Below the pieces are notes generated by a model, which searched no databases, had not been told where the DNA came from, and saw only the letters and a list, made by a program, of their open reading frames with translations. Below, in pieces: positions 17,754 to 26,236 of a stretch of DNA of 36,990 nt. The stretch spans positions 14,813-51,802 of the forward strand of contig PLUC01000235.1 of the NCBI GenBank assembly GCA_003165415.1, written 5' to 3'. The translations under genes were made by a program, and so were the position numbers. This DNA is from Holophagaceae bacterium. Lineage in GTDB: Bacteria > Acidobacteriota > Holophagae > Holophagales > Holophagaceae. Every line of letters begins with the position of its first letter. The stretch's first letter is position 1.

Positions 17754-18841
17754 TCTGGAAAATGCTTGCGGAAGATGCCCCGCAGCAGCCTGGGGAAGAT
17801 GCTCCCCGGGGTCGGCTGGAGCGGGTAGGACCAGACGGCCCTAATTTCGGTGCCCAGTTCGGCCAGCTGCCCGGAATCGACCCCGGTCCCCAGCGCCACG
17901 ATGGGCAGGGTCGCCGGCAGGGCTTCGGCCAGGGCCTTGAGGCGCCTGCGGGTCTCCCAGGAGGTGGAGTCCACATGGAACAGCACCAGGGCCGGGCCGG
18001 CGGAGGCGAGGTCCCGGGCCGACTGGATGGTCTGGGGAAGCCGCCGCAATGGCGGCAGATCGCTGGCCAGGAGGGCGGACAACTGGTCGCCCAGCTCGTT
18101 GGACGAGCTGACCAGGACCAGCGCGGCGCTGCCCCGAACCTCTCCGCTCGGGACGGTCTCGCCCTGGCCGGCGCTCCGGCCCATGGCCAGCAGATCCTCT
18201 TCCCGCTTCTGGAACACCCAGCGGGCGAGATCCTCCAGCAGTTGGCCGTCCAGGGGCGGCCGGAACTCCGCGCCGAAGACCTTTTCCTTGATGTAGCGGA
18301 CCTTCACCTTGGTGTTGATGTAGATGGTGCCGCCCACGGTGAAGGCGACGTGGATCATGTCATCCACCAGCAGTTCGTCCTCCTCGTAGGTCCGGTTCAG
18401 GAACAGCCGGAGGCCGGTGGTGCTGATGTTGATCAAGGATCCCATGAGAAGTTCATATTTCCGGGTGCTGAAGGTGACCGGAACCCGGCCGATCCGCTCG
18501 GCCCGGTAGGCCCGGCGGTAGTCGCCGTCCTCCAGGGTGATCGGAATGCCAAGCTGCAGGGACGGCCTGCCCTTGGCCCGGCCCAGCCCCAGCAGCTTGG
18601 TGGCGCCTTCGTAGAAGTGCTCCGCATGGGGGAAGCGGATCTTGAGCTCCGGTGAGCGCAGGCCGTATTTGGCATCCTCCAGGTCCATGTTGGCGTGGCA
18701 GTGGACGAGGCCCTCCTCCAGGCGCAGGAACGAAGACTCGAAACGCATGTACGGCGTGGATATGATCACGATCTCGCTGTGTTCGCAAGCGTGGTCCAGT
18801 ACCTCCCGGATCAGCCCTTCGTTGCGAATGGATGCGTCCAC
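17750..18841 (-). CDS. YcgR-like PilZ protein fused to a degenerate receiver domain
   Basis: 363 residues in three parts. Residues 1-115 form a beta-rich domain like the YcgR N-terminus. Residues 118-225 form a PilZ domain with RRxxR (RRAYR) and NISTTG, both intact for c-di-GMP binding. From about 245 there is a response-regulator-like fold (ALVLVSSSNELGDQLSALL, then LVLFHVDSTSWE, then LPIVALG). This last domain lacks the usual acidic pocket pair, so it is probably a pseudoreceiver. It starts at a GTG with GGGGA upstream. It is a candidate c-di-GMP effector for motility or secretion that docks on a partner through the pseudoreceiver. The gene is monocistronic and divergent from ppaC. Confidence 0.8.
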   Translation of the reverse strand: MDASIRNEGLIREVLDHACEHSEIVIISTPYMRFESSFLRLEEGLVHCHANMDLEDAKYGLRSPELKIRFPHAEHFYEGATKLLGLGRAKGRPSLQLGIPITLEDGDYRRAYRAERIGRVPVTFSTRKYELLMGSLINISTTGLRLFLNRTYEEDELLVDDMIHVAFTVGGTIYINTKVKVRYIKEKVFGAEFRPPLDGQLLEDLARWVFQKREEDLLAMGRSAGQGETVPSGEVRGSAALVLVSSSNELGDQLSALLASDLPPLRRLPQTIQSARDLASAGPALVLFHVDSTSWETRRRLKALAEALPATLPIVALGTGVDSGQLAELGTEIRAVWSYPLQPTPGSIFPRLLRGIFRKHFPD

Positions 18842-18927
18842 GCGTTCCCCGTCGGTGAAATTTACAATCCCATCTTATCTTACAATTTTCACTTCCGGCA
18901 CTCGCCCGAGTTATGCACCTTTAAAGT

Positions 18928-18957
18928 TTGATGCACCCGGGCCGCCAAGGCGATAAA
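18928..18957 (+). promoter_or_regulatory. Candidate sigma-70 promoter for the pyrophosphatase gene
   Basis: TTGATG at 18928-18933, 18-base spacer, GATAAA at 18952-18957, 45 bases before the ATG at 19003. The same TTGAnG-N18-GATAA layout appears before the XRE-cupin gene. The AT-rich 18842-18998 gap also serves the divergent PilZ gene, whose own promoter I cannot place. Confidence 0.4.
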
Positions 18958-19002
18958 CTGACAATTCAGTCCGAAATGGTCCTGGATCCCATTGGAGCAT
19001 GA

Positions 19003-20658
19003 ATGCCCGTCTACGTCATCGGCCACCGGAATCCCGACACCGATTCCATCTGCTCGGCCATCGGCTATGCCCACCTGCTCCGCCTGACCCACCTCCCGGA
19101 CGCCGTGGCCGCCTGCTGCGGCGAGGTCAACCCGCGCACCCAGTTCGTCCTCAACCGCGCAGGCCTGGAACTGCCGCGGCTGATCATGGACGTGCGGCCC
19201 ACCCTGGGCCAGCTCTGCCGGCGGGAGATCGTCAGCGCCCGGGAGGACGAGGCCTTCTTCGAGGTGTACCGCCGCATGCAGGCGCACCGGCTCCACGCCC
19301 TCCCGGTGCTGGACGCCGCGGGCCGGCTCCAGGGCATGCTCACATTCTCCCGGCTGCTGGAGCTGCTGCTGCCCGACCGGGGCGGCGACGCCAGCCCGAG
19401 GCTGGTGCAGACCAGCCTGGACCAGGTGTGCCGGGCCCTGGACGGCCGCTTCCAGCATGCCCTGGACACGGAGCGTTCCGAAGCCCTGTTCCTCAAGGTG
19501 GGGGCCATGAGTTCGGGCAAGTTCATCCCGCGGCTCCAGGACTTCCCCCCCGGGCAGTCCCTCATCGTCGTGGGCGACCGCCCCACCATCCACCGGCCCA
19601 CCATCGCCTACGGCGCCCGCTGCATGGTCATCACCGGCGGCGGCGACCTGGCCGAGGACCTGCTGGAGCAGGCCAAGGCCAACGGCGTGAGCGTCATCTC
19701 CAGCCCCTGGGACACCGCCACCACCACCCTGATGATCCGCGGCGCCAAGGGCATCGCCCCGGCCATCGACCGCAGCTTCCTGAAATACCGGGAGAACATG
19801 CTGGCCCGCTCGGTGCGCAAGGAAGTGCACGCCTCCAGCCAGGAGCTGTTCCCGGTGCTGCTGGAGAGCGGCAAGCTGCTGGGCGTGTTCTCCAAGGACG
19901 ACCTGGCCAGCCCCGAGCAGGTGCGCCTGGTGCTGGTGGACCACAACGAGCTGGCCCAGGCGGTGTGCGGCGCCGAGGAGGCGGAGATCCTGGAGGTGCT
20001 GGACCACCACCGGGTGGGCGGCGGCCTGATCTCCCGGGAGCCGATCCGGTTCCAGAACGACACGGTGGGCTCCACCTGCACCATGGTCACCCGCTGCTAC
20101 CGGCGGGAGGGCCTGGTGCCGCCCGCCGGCATCGGCGAGGCCCTGGCCGCGGGCATCATCTCCGACACCCTGAACCTCAGCTCGCCCACCACCACCCCGG
20201 TGGACCGGGACATGCTGCAGTGGCTGGGCGGCGCCTGCGGGTTCGACCCCGCCGCCTACGCCGAGGCGTTCTTCGCCGTGGGCTCGGTGCTGCAGCTCTG
20301 CACGCCCCGGGAGGCGCTGCGCATGGACTGCAAGGACTACACCGAAGGCCCCTGGCGCATGGCCGTGGCCCAGATCGAGGAGATGGGCTTCCAGCGCTTC
20401 CAGCAGCACCAGGAGGCCCTGGCCGCGGCCCTGGACGACCTGCTGCGCGAGCAGCAGCTGGATTTCGCCTGCCTGCTGGTGACCGACATCGCCCTGAACG
20501 ACAGCCTGCTGCTGGTGGCCGGCAACCCGCGGGTGATCGACACCATCGAGTATCCCCGCCTGGGCAGCCACCTGTTCCAGCTGGACGCCGTGGTCAGCCG
20601 CAAGAAGCAGCTGCTGCCGCACCTGGCGCGACACCTGGCGCGGCTGGAAAAGGACTAG
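19003..20658 (+). CDS. ppaC: Manganese-dependent inorganic pyrophosphatase with CBS-DRTGG regulatory insert
   Basis: Family II pyrophosphatase, 551 residues; hydrolyses PPi to phosphate. The DHH catalytic part is split. GHRNPDTDS at residues 7-15 supplies Mn ligands, and after the insert come VLVDHNE, LDHHRVGG, SDT and a DHHA2 domain to the end. Between them sit CBS1 (about 70-125), a DRTGG region (about 185-260) and CBS2 (about 265-310). This is the layout of pyrophosphatases regulated by adenine nucleotides. Clostridial and desulfobacterial enzymes have the same form. It converges on the prolidase gene with a four-base stop overlap. Start is ATG at 19003; an ATG at 18999 is out of frame. 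Confidence 0.96.
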   Translation: MPVYVIGHRNPDTDSICSAIGYAHLLRLTHLPDAVAACCGEVNPRTQFVLNRAGLELPRLIMDVRPTLGQLCRREIVSAREDEAFFEVYRRMQAHRLHALPVLDAAGRLQGMLTFSRLLELLLPDRGGDASPRLVQTSLDQVCRALDGRFQHALDTERSEALFLKVGAMSSGKFIPRLQDFPPGQSLIVVGDRPTIHRPTIAYGARCMVITGGGDLAEDLLEQAKANGVSVISSPWDTATTTLMIRGAKGIAPAIDRSFLKYRENMLARSVRKEVHASSQELFPVLLESGKLLGVFSKDDLASPEQVRLVLVDHNELAQAVCGAEEAEILEVLDHHRVGGGLISREPIRFQNDTVGSTCTMVTRCYRREGLVPPAGIGEALAAGIISDTLNLSSPTTTPVDRDMLQWLGGACGFDPAAYAEAFFAVGSVLQLCTPREALRMDCKDYTEGPWRMAVAQIEEMGFQRFQQHQEALAAALDDLLREQQLDFACLLVTDIALNDSLLLVAGNPRVIDTIEYPRLGSHLFQLDAVVSRKKQLLPHLARHLARLEKD

Positions 20659-21965
20659 GAAGGCAGATACTCCTGCGTGATGTTCCGGATCCCGCTCCCG
20701 GTCATCACCACGTTGTCCTCGAAGCGGATCCCGCCCAGGGGAGATAGTTCATCGATGAGCCTCCAGTCGAAGCGGCCGGCGTACGGGCCTTCCCGGAACT
20801 GCTGCAGAAGCATCGGGATGAAGTAGAGGCCCGGCTCCACCGTCAGCACATGCCCGGGCTCCAGGGTCCGGGTCAGGCGCAGGGACGGGTATTGCTCCGG
20901 CGGCGGCAGCAGGGCGCCGTCGGGCCCGGTGCTGTGGCCGGCCACGTCGTGGATGTTGAGGCCCAGGAAATGGCCCAGGCCGTGGGGCATGAACGGGCGG
21001 CTGAGGCCCAGGGCCAGGGCCTCCTCCGGCGCGGCCTTGAGGATGCCGGAACGGTGCAGCAGGCCGCACAGTTCCCGGTGGGCCAGCTGGTGCGCCTGGA
21101 GGAACGGCAGGCCCGGCTTCAGGGCGGCGCACACCGTCCGCTGCAGCTCCAGGATCCCCCCCATGAGGGACTGGAACCGGGGATCGCACCCGGGCGCGGC
21201 GGTGGTGCGGGTGATGTCCGAACCGTAGCCCCGCACCCGGGCGCCGCAGTCCAGCAGCAGCACCTTGCCGTCGCCGCGGCGGCGCTTGTTCCGGTAGTGC
21301 AGGATGGCGCCCTTGGGCTCCAGGGCCACGATGGAGGGGTAGGCCAGCTGGTGGTCCAGGGCGTCCACCGCCTGGACGAAGGCGTGGTGGATCGCCACCT
21401 CCGAACCGCCCGCCAGGAACGCCTCCCGGCTGGCCAGGTGGCCCCGGGCGCCCAGGGCGGTGGCCTCCTCCAGGGTGCCGATCTCGTAGGGGGTCTTGAA
21501 GCTCCGGCCCCAGTCCAGGCGGCTGAGGAGGCTGGCCGGGTTCGGCTGCAGGCCCGCGGCCTCGGCCCGGCCGGGCTCATCGCCGATATAGGCGGCCCCG
21601 GCGGGCCGGCCCGCCAGGTCCCAGACCGCGTCCGGGGTGGCCGCTTCCCGGAGCTCGAACAGGTCCGCCCAGAACGCGGCGTCTTCCATGGGCTCCTGCT
21701 CGCACCAGAAGTCCCGGGGCACATGGAGCGCCAGCACCGGCCTGCGGCCTGGCTCCAGGCGCAGCACGTGGTGGGGGCCCTCCAGCGGACAGTAGTGGCG
21801 GAAATGGGGCACCCCCTGGAAGGGGGCCTCGTGGTCGTCGGCGCAGTAGGTGAAGGGCACCCCGCTGGAGACCACCAGGGCCGGGAAGCCGGTGGCGGCC
21901 AGGGCCTGCTCCAGGCAGTCCAGGCGGACCCGGAGGTGGTCGGGGAACAGCGACCGCGGGTCCAT
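20655..21965 (-). CDS. pepQ: Xaa-Pro dipeptidase (prolidase), M24 family, PepQ-like
   Basis: A 436-residue cytoplasmic prolidase that cleaves dipeptides with C-terminal proline. The N-terminal half carries the PepQ-type pattern YCADDHEAPFQGVPHF and later PRDFWCEQEP. The catalytic pita-bread domain has the five metal ligands in DCGARVRGYGSDITRT, HGLGHFLGLNIHDVAGH, TVEPGLYF and GIRFEDNV. Its ATG overlaps the stop of the preceding small gene (TGATG), so it is the last gene of the DUF3798 ABC operon and translationally coupled to it. This is strong contextual evidence that the imported substrate is a peptide. Confidence 0.93.
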   Translation of the reverse strand: MDPRSLFPDHLRVRLDCLEQALAATGFPALVVSSGVPFTYCADDHEAPFQGVPHFRHYCPLEGPHHVLRLEPGRRPVLALHVPRDFWCEQEPMEDAAFWADLFELREAATPDAVWDLAGRPAGAAYIGDEPGRAEAAGLQPNPASLLSRLDWGRSFKTPYEIGTLEEATALGARGHLASREAFLAGGSEVAIHHAFVQAVDALDHQLAYPSIVALEPKGAILHYRNKRRRGDGKVLLLDCGARVRGYGSDITRTTAAPGCDPRFQSLMGGILELQRTVCAALKPGLPFLQAHQLAHRELCGLLHRSGILKAAPEEALALGLSRPFMPHGLGHFLGLNIHDVAGHSTGPDGALLPPPEQYPSLRLTRTLEPGHVLTVEPGLYFIPMLLQQFREGPYAGRFDWRLIDELSPLGGIRFEDNVVMTGSGIRNITQEYLPS

Positions 21966-22414
21966 CAGGGCTTGGGCGCTTCCGGCGCCGGGCTGTCCTG
22001 CTGCTGCATCTGCTCCACCGGCGTCTCCTCCGCCGGCGGCGCGGTGAACTTGCCGATCCAGTAGCGTCGCGGCGCGCCGCCCAGGATGGCCGGCACCGAC
22101 ACCAGCGCCGGGTCCAGGAAGGTGGGGACGCTGAAGCGCTGCTCCAGTTTCTGGTCGCCCGCCTCGATGGTGATGGTGTGCCGGGGTCCGCCCACCTGGA
22201 CCATGGTGCGCTCGGCGCGGCCCATGGACTCGGGCTCATGCCCGTCGATGCTCACGCTGACGCTGTCGGCGCAGCTGAACTCCTTCCCGTCCAGGGTCAC
22301 GGCGTTGGTGTCGATGAGCAGGGTGTGCCCCTTGCCGATGTAGAACAGGAAGGCCGACAGCGCCACCAGGCCCGCCAGGACGCAGCTCCGCTGGAACAGG
22401 CTGCGGGCGCTCAT
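21965..22414 (-). CDS. Small membrane-anchored protein of the ABC importer operon
   Basis: 149 residues. One N-terminal hydrophobic segment (SCVLAGLVALSAFLFYIG) is followed by about 120 residues outside the membrane, rich in beta-strand pattern, and a proline/glutamate-rich tail. I do not firmly recognise the family; it may be DUF6672-like, but I cannot confirm that. It overlaps the upstream permease by four bases (ATGA) and the downstream pepQ by one base, so it is an integral part of the operon. It could be an accessory subunit of the transporter. The periplasm-facing orientation is an inference from the lysine/arginine-flanked N-terminus. Confidence 0.8.
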   Translation of the reverse strand: MSARSLFQRSCVLAGLVALSAFLFYIGKGHTLLIDTNAVTLDGKEFSCADSVSVSIDGHEPESMGRAERTMVQVGGPRHTITIEAGDQKLEQRFSVPTFLDPALVSVPAILGGAPRRYWIGKFTAPPAEETPVEQMQQQDSPAPEAPKP

Positions 22415-23502
22415 GCGGCACCTCCGGCGCGCAGCGTGGCCCGGGCGTCGTTCTCCCGGGTCACCCGCTTCCACTCGTAGAGCACCAGCGCCAGGGCGAT
22501 CACCCCGTAGCTCACGAACTGCCGGAAGTACTCGCCCAGCATGCCCGAGCCGATGAGGTTCTTGCCGGCCATGGGCGAGACCAGGAACAGCAGGTGGAAC
22601 AGGATCACCCCGACGATGACGTTGGGGATGGAGGCCTTGGTCACCGAGGCGCCGCCGATGAGCAGGGCGGCGATGGAGAACATGCCGATCTGCTCGTGGG
22701 AGCTGGTGGTATTGATGGTGCCCAGGTTCTGCAGGAAGATCACCTGGCCGATACCGGCCAGCACCGTGGAGATCATGATCGCCAGGATCCGGGTCCGCTC
22801 CACCGGGATGCCCGCGGCCCCCGACACCGCCCGGTCCTGGCCCACCGCGCGCATGTCCTGGCCCAGCTTGGTGCGGCGGAACCAGATCAGCAGCCCAGCC
22901 CCGGCGGCGATGAGCAGGTAGCTGAACACCGGTATCTTCAGGCCGGCCACGTGCAGCGGGATCAGGTTGTCGAAGCTCTGGCGCACGCCGTCCAGCCCCA
23001 CCACGTTGCGGATGCCGTAGCCCCGGGAGAGCAGCAGCTCCGGATTGAAGATGGGGATGATGCTGCCCATGGCGTAGAGCACGATCATCATGTAGATGCC
23101 GTTCATGAAGAACGCCAGGATGAAGCCGGTGACCATCTCCCGGCCCTTGGCCCGGTTCATGATCGAGCCGCACACCCAGCCCAGGCAGACCGAGATGGGC
23201 AGCGAGATGATCATGGCCAGCAGCAGGCCCGGGATGCCGACGATGCCCCAGTCGGAGATGAAGATCAACCCCAGCTGCCCGGCCATGGCCCCCAGCACCA
23301 TGCCGAAGTTGAGGCCCATGCCGGCCATGATCGGCAGCAACAGCGCCAGCACCAGGAAGGTGTCGCGCCCCAGCCGCATCAGGATCTCCTGGGCCAGGAA
23401 GCTCGCCGGCAGCTTGGCCACCGGGATGGCGAAGGCGATGAGCAGCAGGATCAGGATGGCCACCGCATTGTCGATGAAGAACACGCGCAGTCTGGAGCTC
23501 AT
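22411..23502 (-). CDS. ABC importer permease, second (BPD_transp_2, BMP/ribose type)
   Basis: 363 residues with about nine to ten membrane helices. Family features are the glycine-rich early motif MAGMGLNFGMVLGAMAGQLG and, before the last helices, the conserved ALLIGGASVTKASIPNVIVG. The RTKLGQDMRAVGQD segment fits the cytoplasmic coupling loop of RbsC/BMP-type permeases. It overlaps both neighbours by four bases (ATGA), so the transporter has two different permeases that probably form a heterodimer. It is part of the operon DUF3798-ATPase-permease-permease-small protein-pepQ. Confidence 0.93.
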   Translation of the reverse strand: MSSRLRVFFIDNAVAILILLLIAFAIPVAKLPASFLAQEILMRLGRDTFLVLALLLPIMAGMGLNFGMVLGAMAGQLGLIFISDWGIVGIPGLLLAMIISLPISVCLGWVCGSIMNRAKGREMVTGFILAFFMNGIYMMIVLYAMGSIIPIFNPELLLSRGYGIRNVVGLDGVRQSFDNLIPLHVAGLKIPVFSYLLIAAGAGLLIWFRRTKLGQDMRAVGQDRAVSGAAGIPVERTRILAIMISTVLAGIGQVIFLQNLGTINTTSSHEQIGMFSIAALLIGGASVTKASIPNVIVGVILFHLLFLVSPMAGKNLIGSGMLGEYFRQFVSYGVIALALVLYEWKRVTRENDARATLRAGGAA

Positions 23503-24542
23503 TTGGCCACCTTCATGGTGCGGGTCAGGGCATACAGGATCATGCCGTTGGAGACGATCACCCGGATCACGTCGGACATGTCGATCTTGAGGACCGCGTT
23601 GAACACCTCCGGGGTCATGGTCAGGATGCCCTGGTAGAGCAGGGTGCCGATGAACACGTTGGCCAGGGTCGCCTTGTTCACCGTGGCGCCGCCGATGAGG
23701 ATCGCCGCCACCGCCGGGAAGGCCATGTAGAGTGGCCCGTCATAGAGCTGGATGAAGCCGAAGCTCTGCTGGAACACCACGATGCCCAGGGCGCCGAGCA
23801 TGGTGGACATCATCACGCTGATGATGCGCATGCGGTTGATGCTGATGCCGGAGGCCTTGGCGTAGGTGGCGTTCAGCCCCACCGCCGTCACCGCCGTGCC
23901 CAGCTTGAGGTGGAAGAACACCCACACCAGCACCGCCACCAGCAGGAACACCAGCACCGCCCCGGTGGGGAACTTGAAGTTCTCGCCCAGATGGAAGGCC
24001 AGGAAGTCGTCCAGGATGTGCCGCCAGAAGCCCTCCACCGAGATGGTGGTGCGCAGGCCTGAGCCGCCGTAGCCCCAGATCATGGTCGGGCTCTTGAAGG
24101 GCAGCACCACCCAGGCGATGCACATGGCCATGACCGAGGAGAAGCCCACGTAGGTGGCGATCATCATCTCGCCGCCCTTGACCCGGTTCAGCAGCTTGCC
24201 GTAGCCGAACCCGAACAGCGCGCCGAAGACCTGCCCCACCACGATGGCGATGAGGAACCCGGCCAGGCCCACCCGCCCGGATTCGATGCTGATGGTGGCG
24301 CCCAGCAGCCCGGCCAGCACCCCCAGCGACAGGCCGAAGTTGAGGCCGCAGCCGGACTGGATCATGGGCACCATGGCCAGCACCATGATGCCGTTCATGC
24401 CCACCCGGATCAGCACGTCGGACAGGGAGGACGGCAGGTTGACCCCCACCATCGGCGCGGCGCTGAACAGCAGCAGCAGGAACACGGTGATGAGCAGCCT
24501 GGGCAGCCCGAAGTCGGCGGTGAAACGTTTCACGGCTTCCAT
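23499..24542 (-). CDS. ABC importer permease, first (BPD_transp_2, BMP/ribose type)
   Basis: 347 residues with about nine to ten helices. It carries the same motifs as its partner: IQSGCGLNFGLSLGVLAGLLG near the front, KLGTAVTAVGLNATYAKASG as the coupling loop, and AAILIGGATVNKATLANVFIG near the end. The shared motifs suggest the two permeases descend from an old duplication. It starts two bases after the ATPase stop and overlaps the next permease by four bases. Together with the ATPase and the DUF3798 protein it makes a complete importer. Confidence 0.93.
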   Translation of the reverse strand: MEAVKRFTADFGLPRLLITVFLLLLFSAAPMVGVNLPSSLSDVLIRVGMNGIMVLAMVPMIQSGCGLNFGLSLGVLAGLLGATISIESGRVGLAGFLIAIVVGQVFGALFGFGYGKLLNRVKGGEMMIATYVGFSSVMAMCIAWVVLPFKSPTMIWGYGGSGLRTTISVEGFWRHILDDFLAFHLGENFKFPTGAVLVFLLVAVLVWVFFHLKLGTAVTAVGLNATYAKASGISINRMRIISVMMSTMLGALGIVVFQQSFGFIQLYDGPLYMAFPAVAAILIGGATVNKATLANVFIGTLLYQGILTMTPEVFNAVLKIDMSDVIRVIVSNGMILYALTRTMKVAK

Positions 24543-24544
24543 GG

Positions 24545-26176
24545 CTAGCTCTCCCTCCCGGCCGCGGCTGTCGCTTCGTCCCGGCCGGCGCCGGCCATGA
24601 GGATGCCGAACTGCTCAAGCGGCGCCGTGTGCGGCAGGATCCCCTCGATGCGGCCCTCGTAGACGATGGCGATGCGGTCGCAGATGGAGCGAAGTTCCTC
24701 CAGTTCACTGGAGACCATGACGATGGTGGTGCCGTACTCCTGGTTGTACCGCTTCAGGGTCTCCAGCACCACGTGCTTGGCCCCGATGTCGATGCCCCGG
24801 GTCGGCTCGGACACGAACAGCAGCTCCGGCCGCAGGGCGAACGCCTTGGCCAGGCAGACCTTCTGCTGGTTGCCGCCGGACAGCGCCCCGGCCCGCTGCT
24901 TGGGCCCGGTGCACTTGATCTCCAGCAGCCGGATGTACTCCTCCGCCAGCTGGACCATGGCCGCGTCCGAGCGCCACTTGAGCAGGCCGCCCAGCAGCGG
25001 CTTCACGTACTTGTCCTGCACCTGCATGGCGGTGAAGGCGATGTTCCAGTCGATGCCCTCGTCCAGCAGCAGGCCCACCCCGCGCCGGTCCTCGGACACG
25101 AAGGCCATGCTCCGGTCCAGGGCCGCCCGGGGCGTGTTCAGGGGCAGCGGCACGCCGTTCAGCAGCACCGTGCCGCCGGCCGGAGCCAGGCCCATGATGC
25201 CGTTGGCGATGCCCAGCTTGCCCTGGCCGGCCAGGCCGCCGATGCCCAGGATCTCGCCGCGCTGGACCGCCAGGTTCACCTGGCGCACCGTCTCCCCGGG
25301 CATGTCCACCCAGAGCCCGTCCACCGCCAGGATGGTGTCGTCGGCGCCGCCATGGACCTGGCCGCGGGCCGCGGATTCCGCGTCCACCCGGGCCTGGGCC
25401 TCGGCGGAGCGCCCCACCATGAGCGCCGCGATCGCCTTGATGCTGGTGCCCGCCGCCGGAAAGTCGTTGATCTTGTGCCCGTCCCGCAGCACCACCACCC
25501 GGTCGCACAGCTCCACCACCTCGCGCAGCCGGTGGGAGATGAAGATGATGGCGATGCCTTCCCGGGCCAGCAGGCGCAGGGTGCCCAGCAGCACCTCGGC
25601 CTCGCTTTCGGTGAGCACGGCGGTGGGCTCGTCCAGGACGATCAGCTTGACATGCTCCCGGCACAGCTCCCGGGCGATCTCGGTGAACTGCTTGTGCCCC
25701 ACCGGCATCTCCCTGATGAGCATGTCCGGATCCAGCGCCACCCCCAGCTTGGCGATAGCCTTGCGCGAGCGGGCGTCCATGGCCGCCCGGTCCAGGGTGT
25801 TGATGCGCGGCCCGAAGATGTCCACCAGGAACGAGCCCTGCACCGACTCCCGGTTGAGCAGGATGTTCTCGGTGGTGGTGAACCCGGGGATGAGGGAGAA
25901 CTCCTGGTGCACCATGCCGATGCCGGCATCCAGGGCGTCGAAGGAATTGCGGAACGCCACGTCCTGGCCGGCGAACCGGATGGTGCCTTCGAAGCCGCCG
26001 GTCTCGGCGATTTCCGGCATGGCGAAGAGGATCTTCATCAGGGTGGACTTGCCCGCCCCGTTCTCCCCCACCAGCCCTACGATCTCCCCCGGCGCCACAT
26101 CGAAAGAGACGTCGGCCAGCACGCGGTTGGCGAAGAACGTCTTGCCGATGCCGCGCAAGCTCAGAATGGGTTCCAC
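24545..26176 (-). CDS. RbsA-like double ATPase of the importer
   Basis: 543 residues, two nucleotide-binding domains in tandem. Domain 1 has Walker A GENGAGKS (37-44), a divergent signature MPVGHKQ and Walker B LIVLDEPTAVL. Domain 2 has a degenerate Walker A (GLAGQGKLG, no GKS/T), a canonical signature ALSGGNQQKV, and Walker B LLFVSEPTRGID, where serine replaces the usual aspartate before the catalytic glutamate. The layout of one good and one degraded nucleotide site is usual in sugar/BMP-type importers. It lies 60 bases after the DUF3798 gene and two bases before the first permease. Confidence 0.94.
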   Translation of the reverse strand: MEPILSLRGIGKTFFANRVLADVSFDVAPGEIVGLVGENGAGKSTLMKILFAMPEIAETGGFEGTIRFAGQDVAFRNSFDALDAGIGMVHQEFSLIPGFTTTENILLNRESVQGSFLVDIFGPRINTLDRAAMDARSRKAIAKLGVALDPDMLIREMPVGHKQFTEIARELCREHVKLIVLDEPTAVLTESEAEVLLGTLRLLAREGIAIIFISHRLREVVELCDRVVVLRDGHKINDFPAAGTSIKAIAALMVGRSAEAQARVDAESAARGQVHGGADDTILAVDGLWVDMPGETVRQVNLAVQRGEILGIGGLAGQGKLGIANGIMGLAPAGGTVLLNGVPLPLNTPRAALDRSMAFVSEDRRGVGLLLDEGIDWNIAFTAMQVQDKYVKPLLGGLLKWRSDAAMVQLAEEYIRLLEIKCTGPKQRAGALSGGNQQKVCLAKAFALRPELLFVSEPTRGIDIGAKHVVLETLKRYNQEYGTTIVMVSSELEELRSICDRIAIVYEGRIEGILPHTAPLEQFGILMAGAGRDEATAAAGRES

Positions 26177-26236
26177 TGGATTGGCCTTTCGCTGGAAAGA
26201 GGCGGCGGCCCCGGGGGCCGCCGCCGGTAGGTCGGT

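Noticed and set aside
18922-18956. Flagellar sigma-28-like promoter (TAAAGTTT ... GGCGATAA) before ppaC
   Set aside because: The spacer is 19 bases, while about 11 is needed; a sigma-70 reading fits better.
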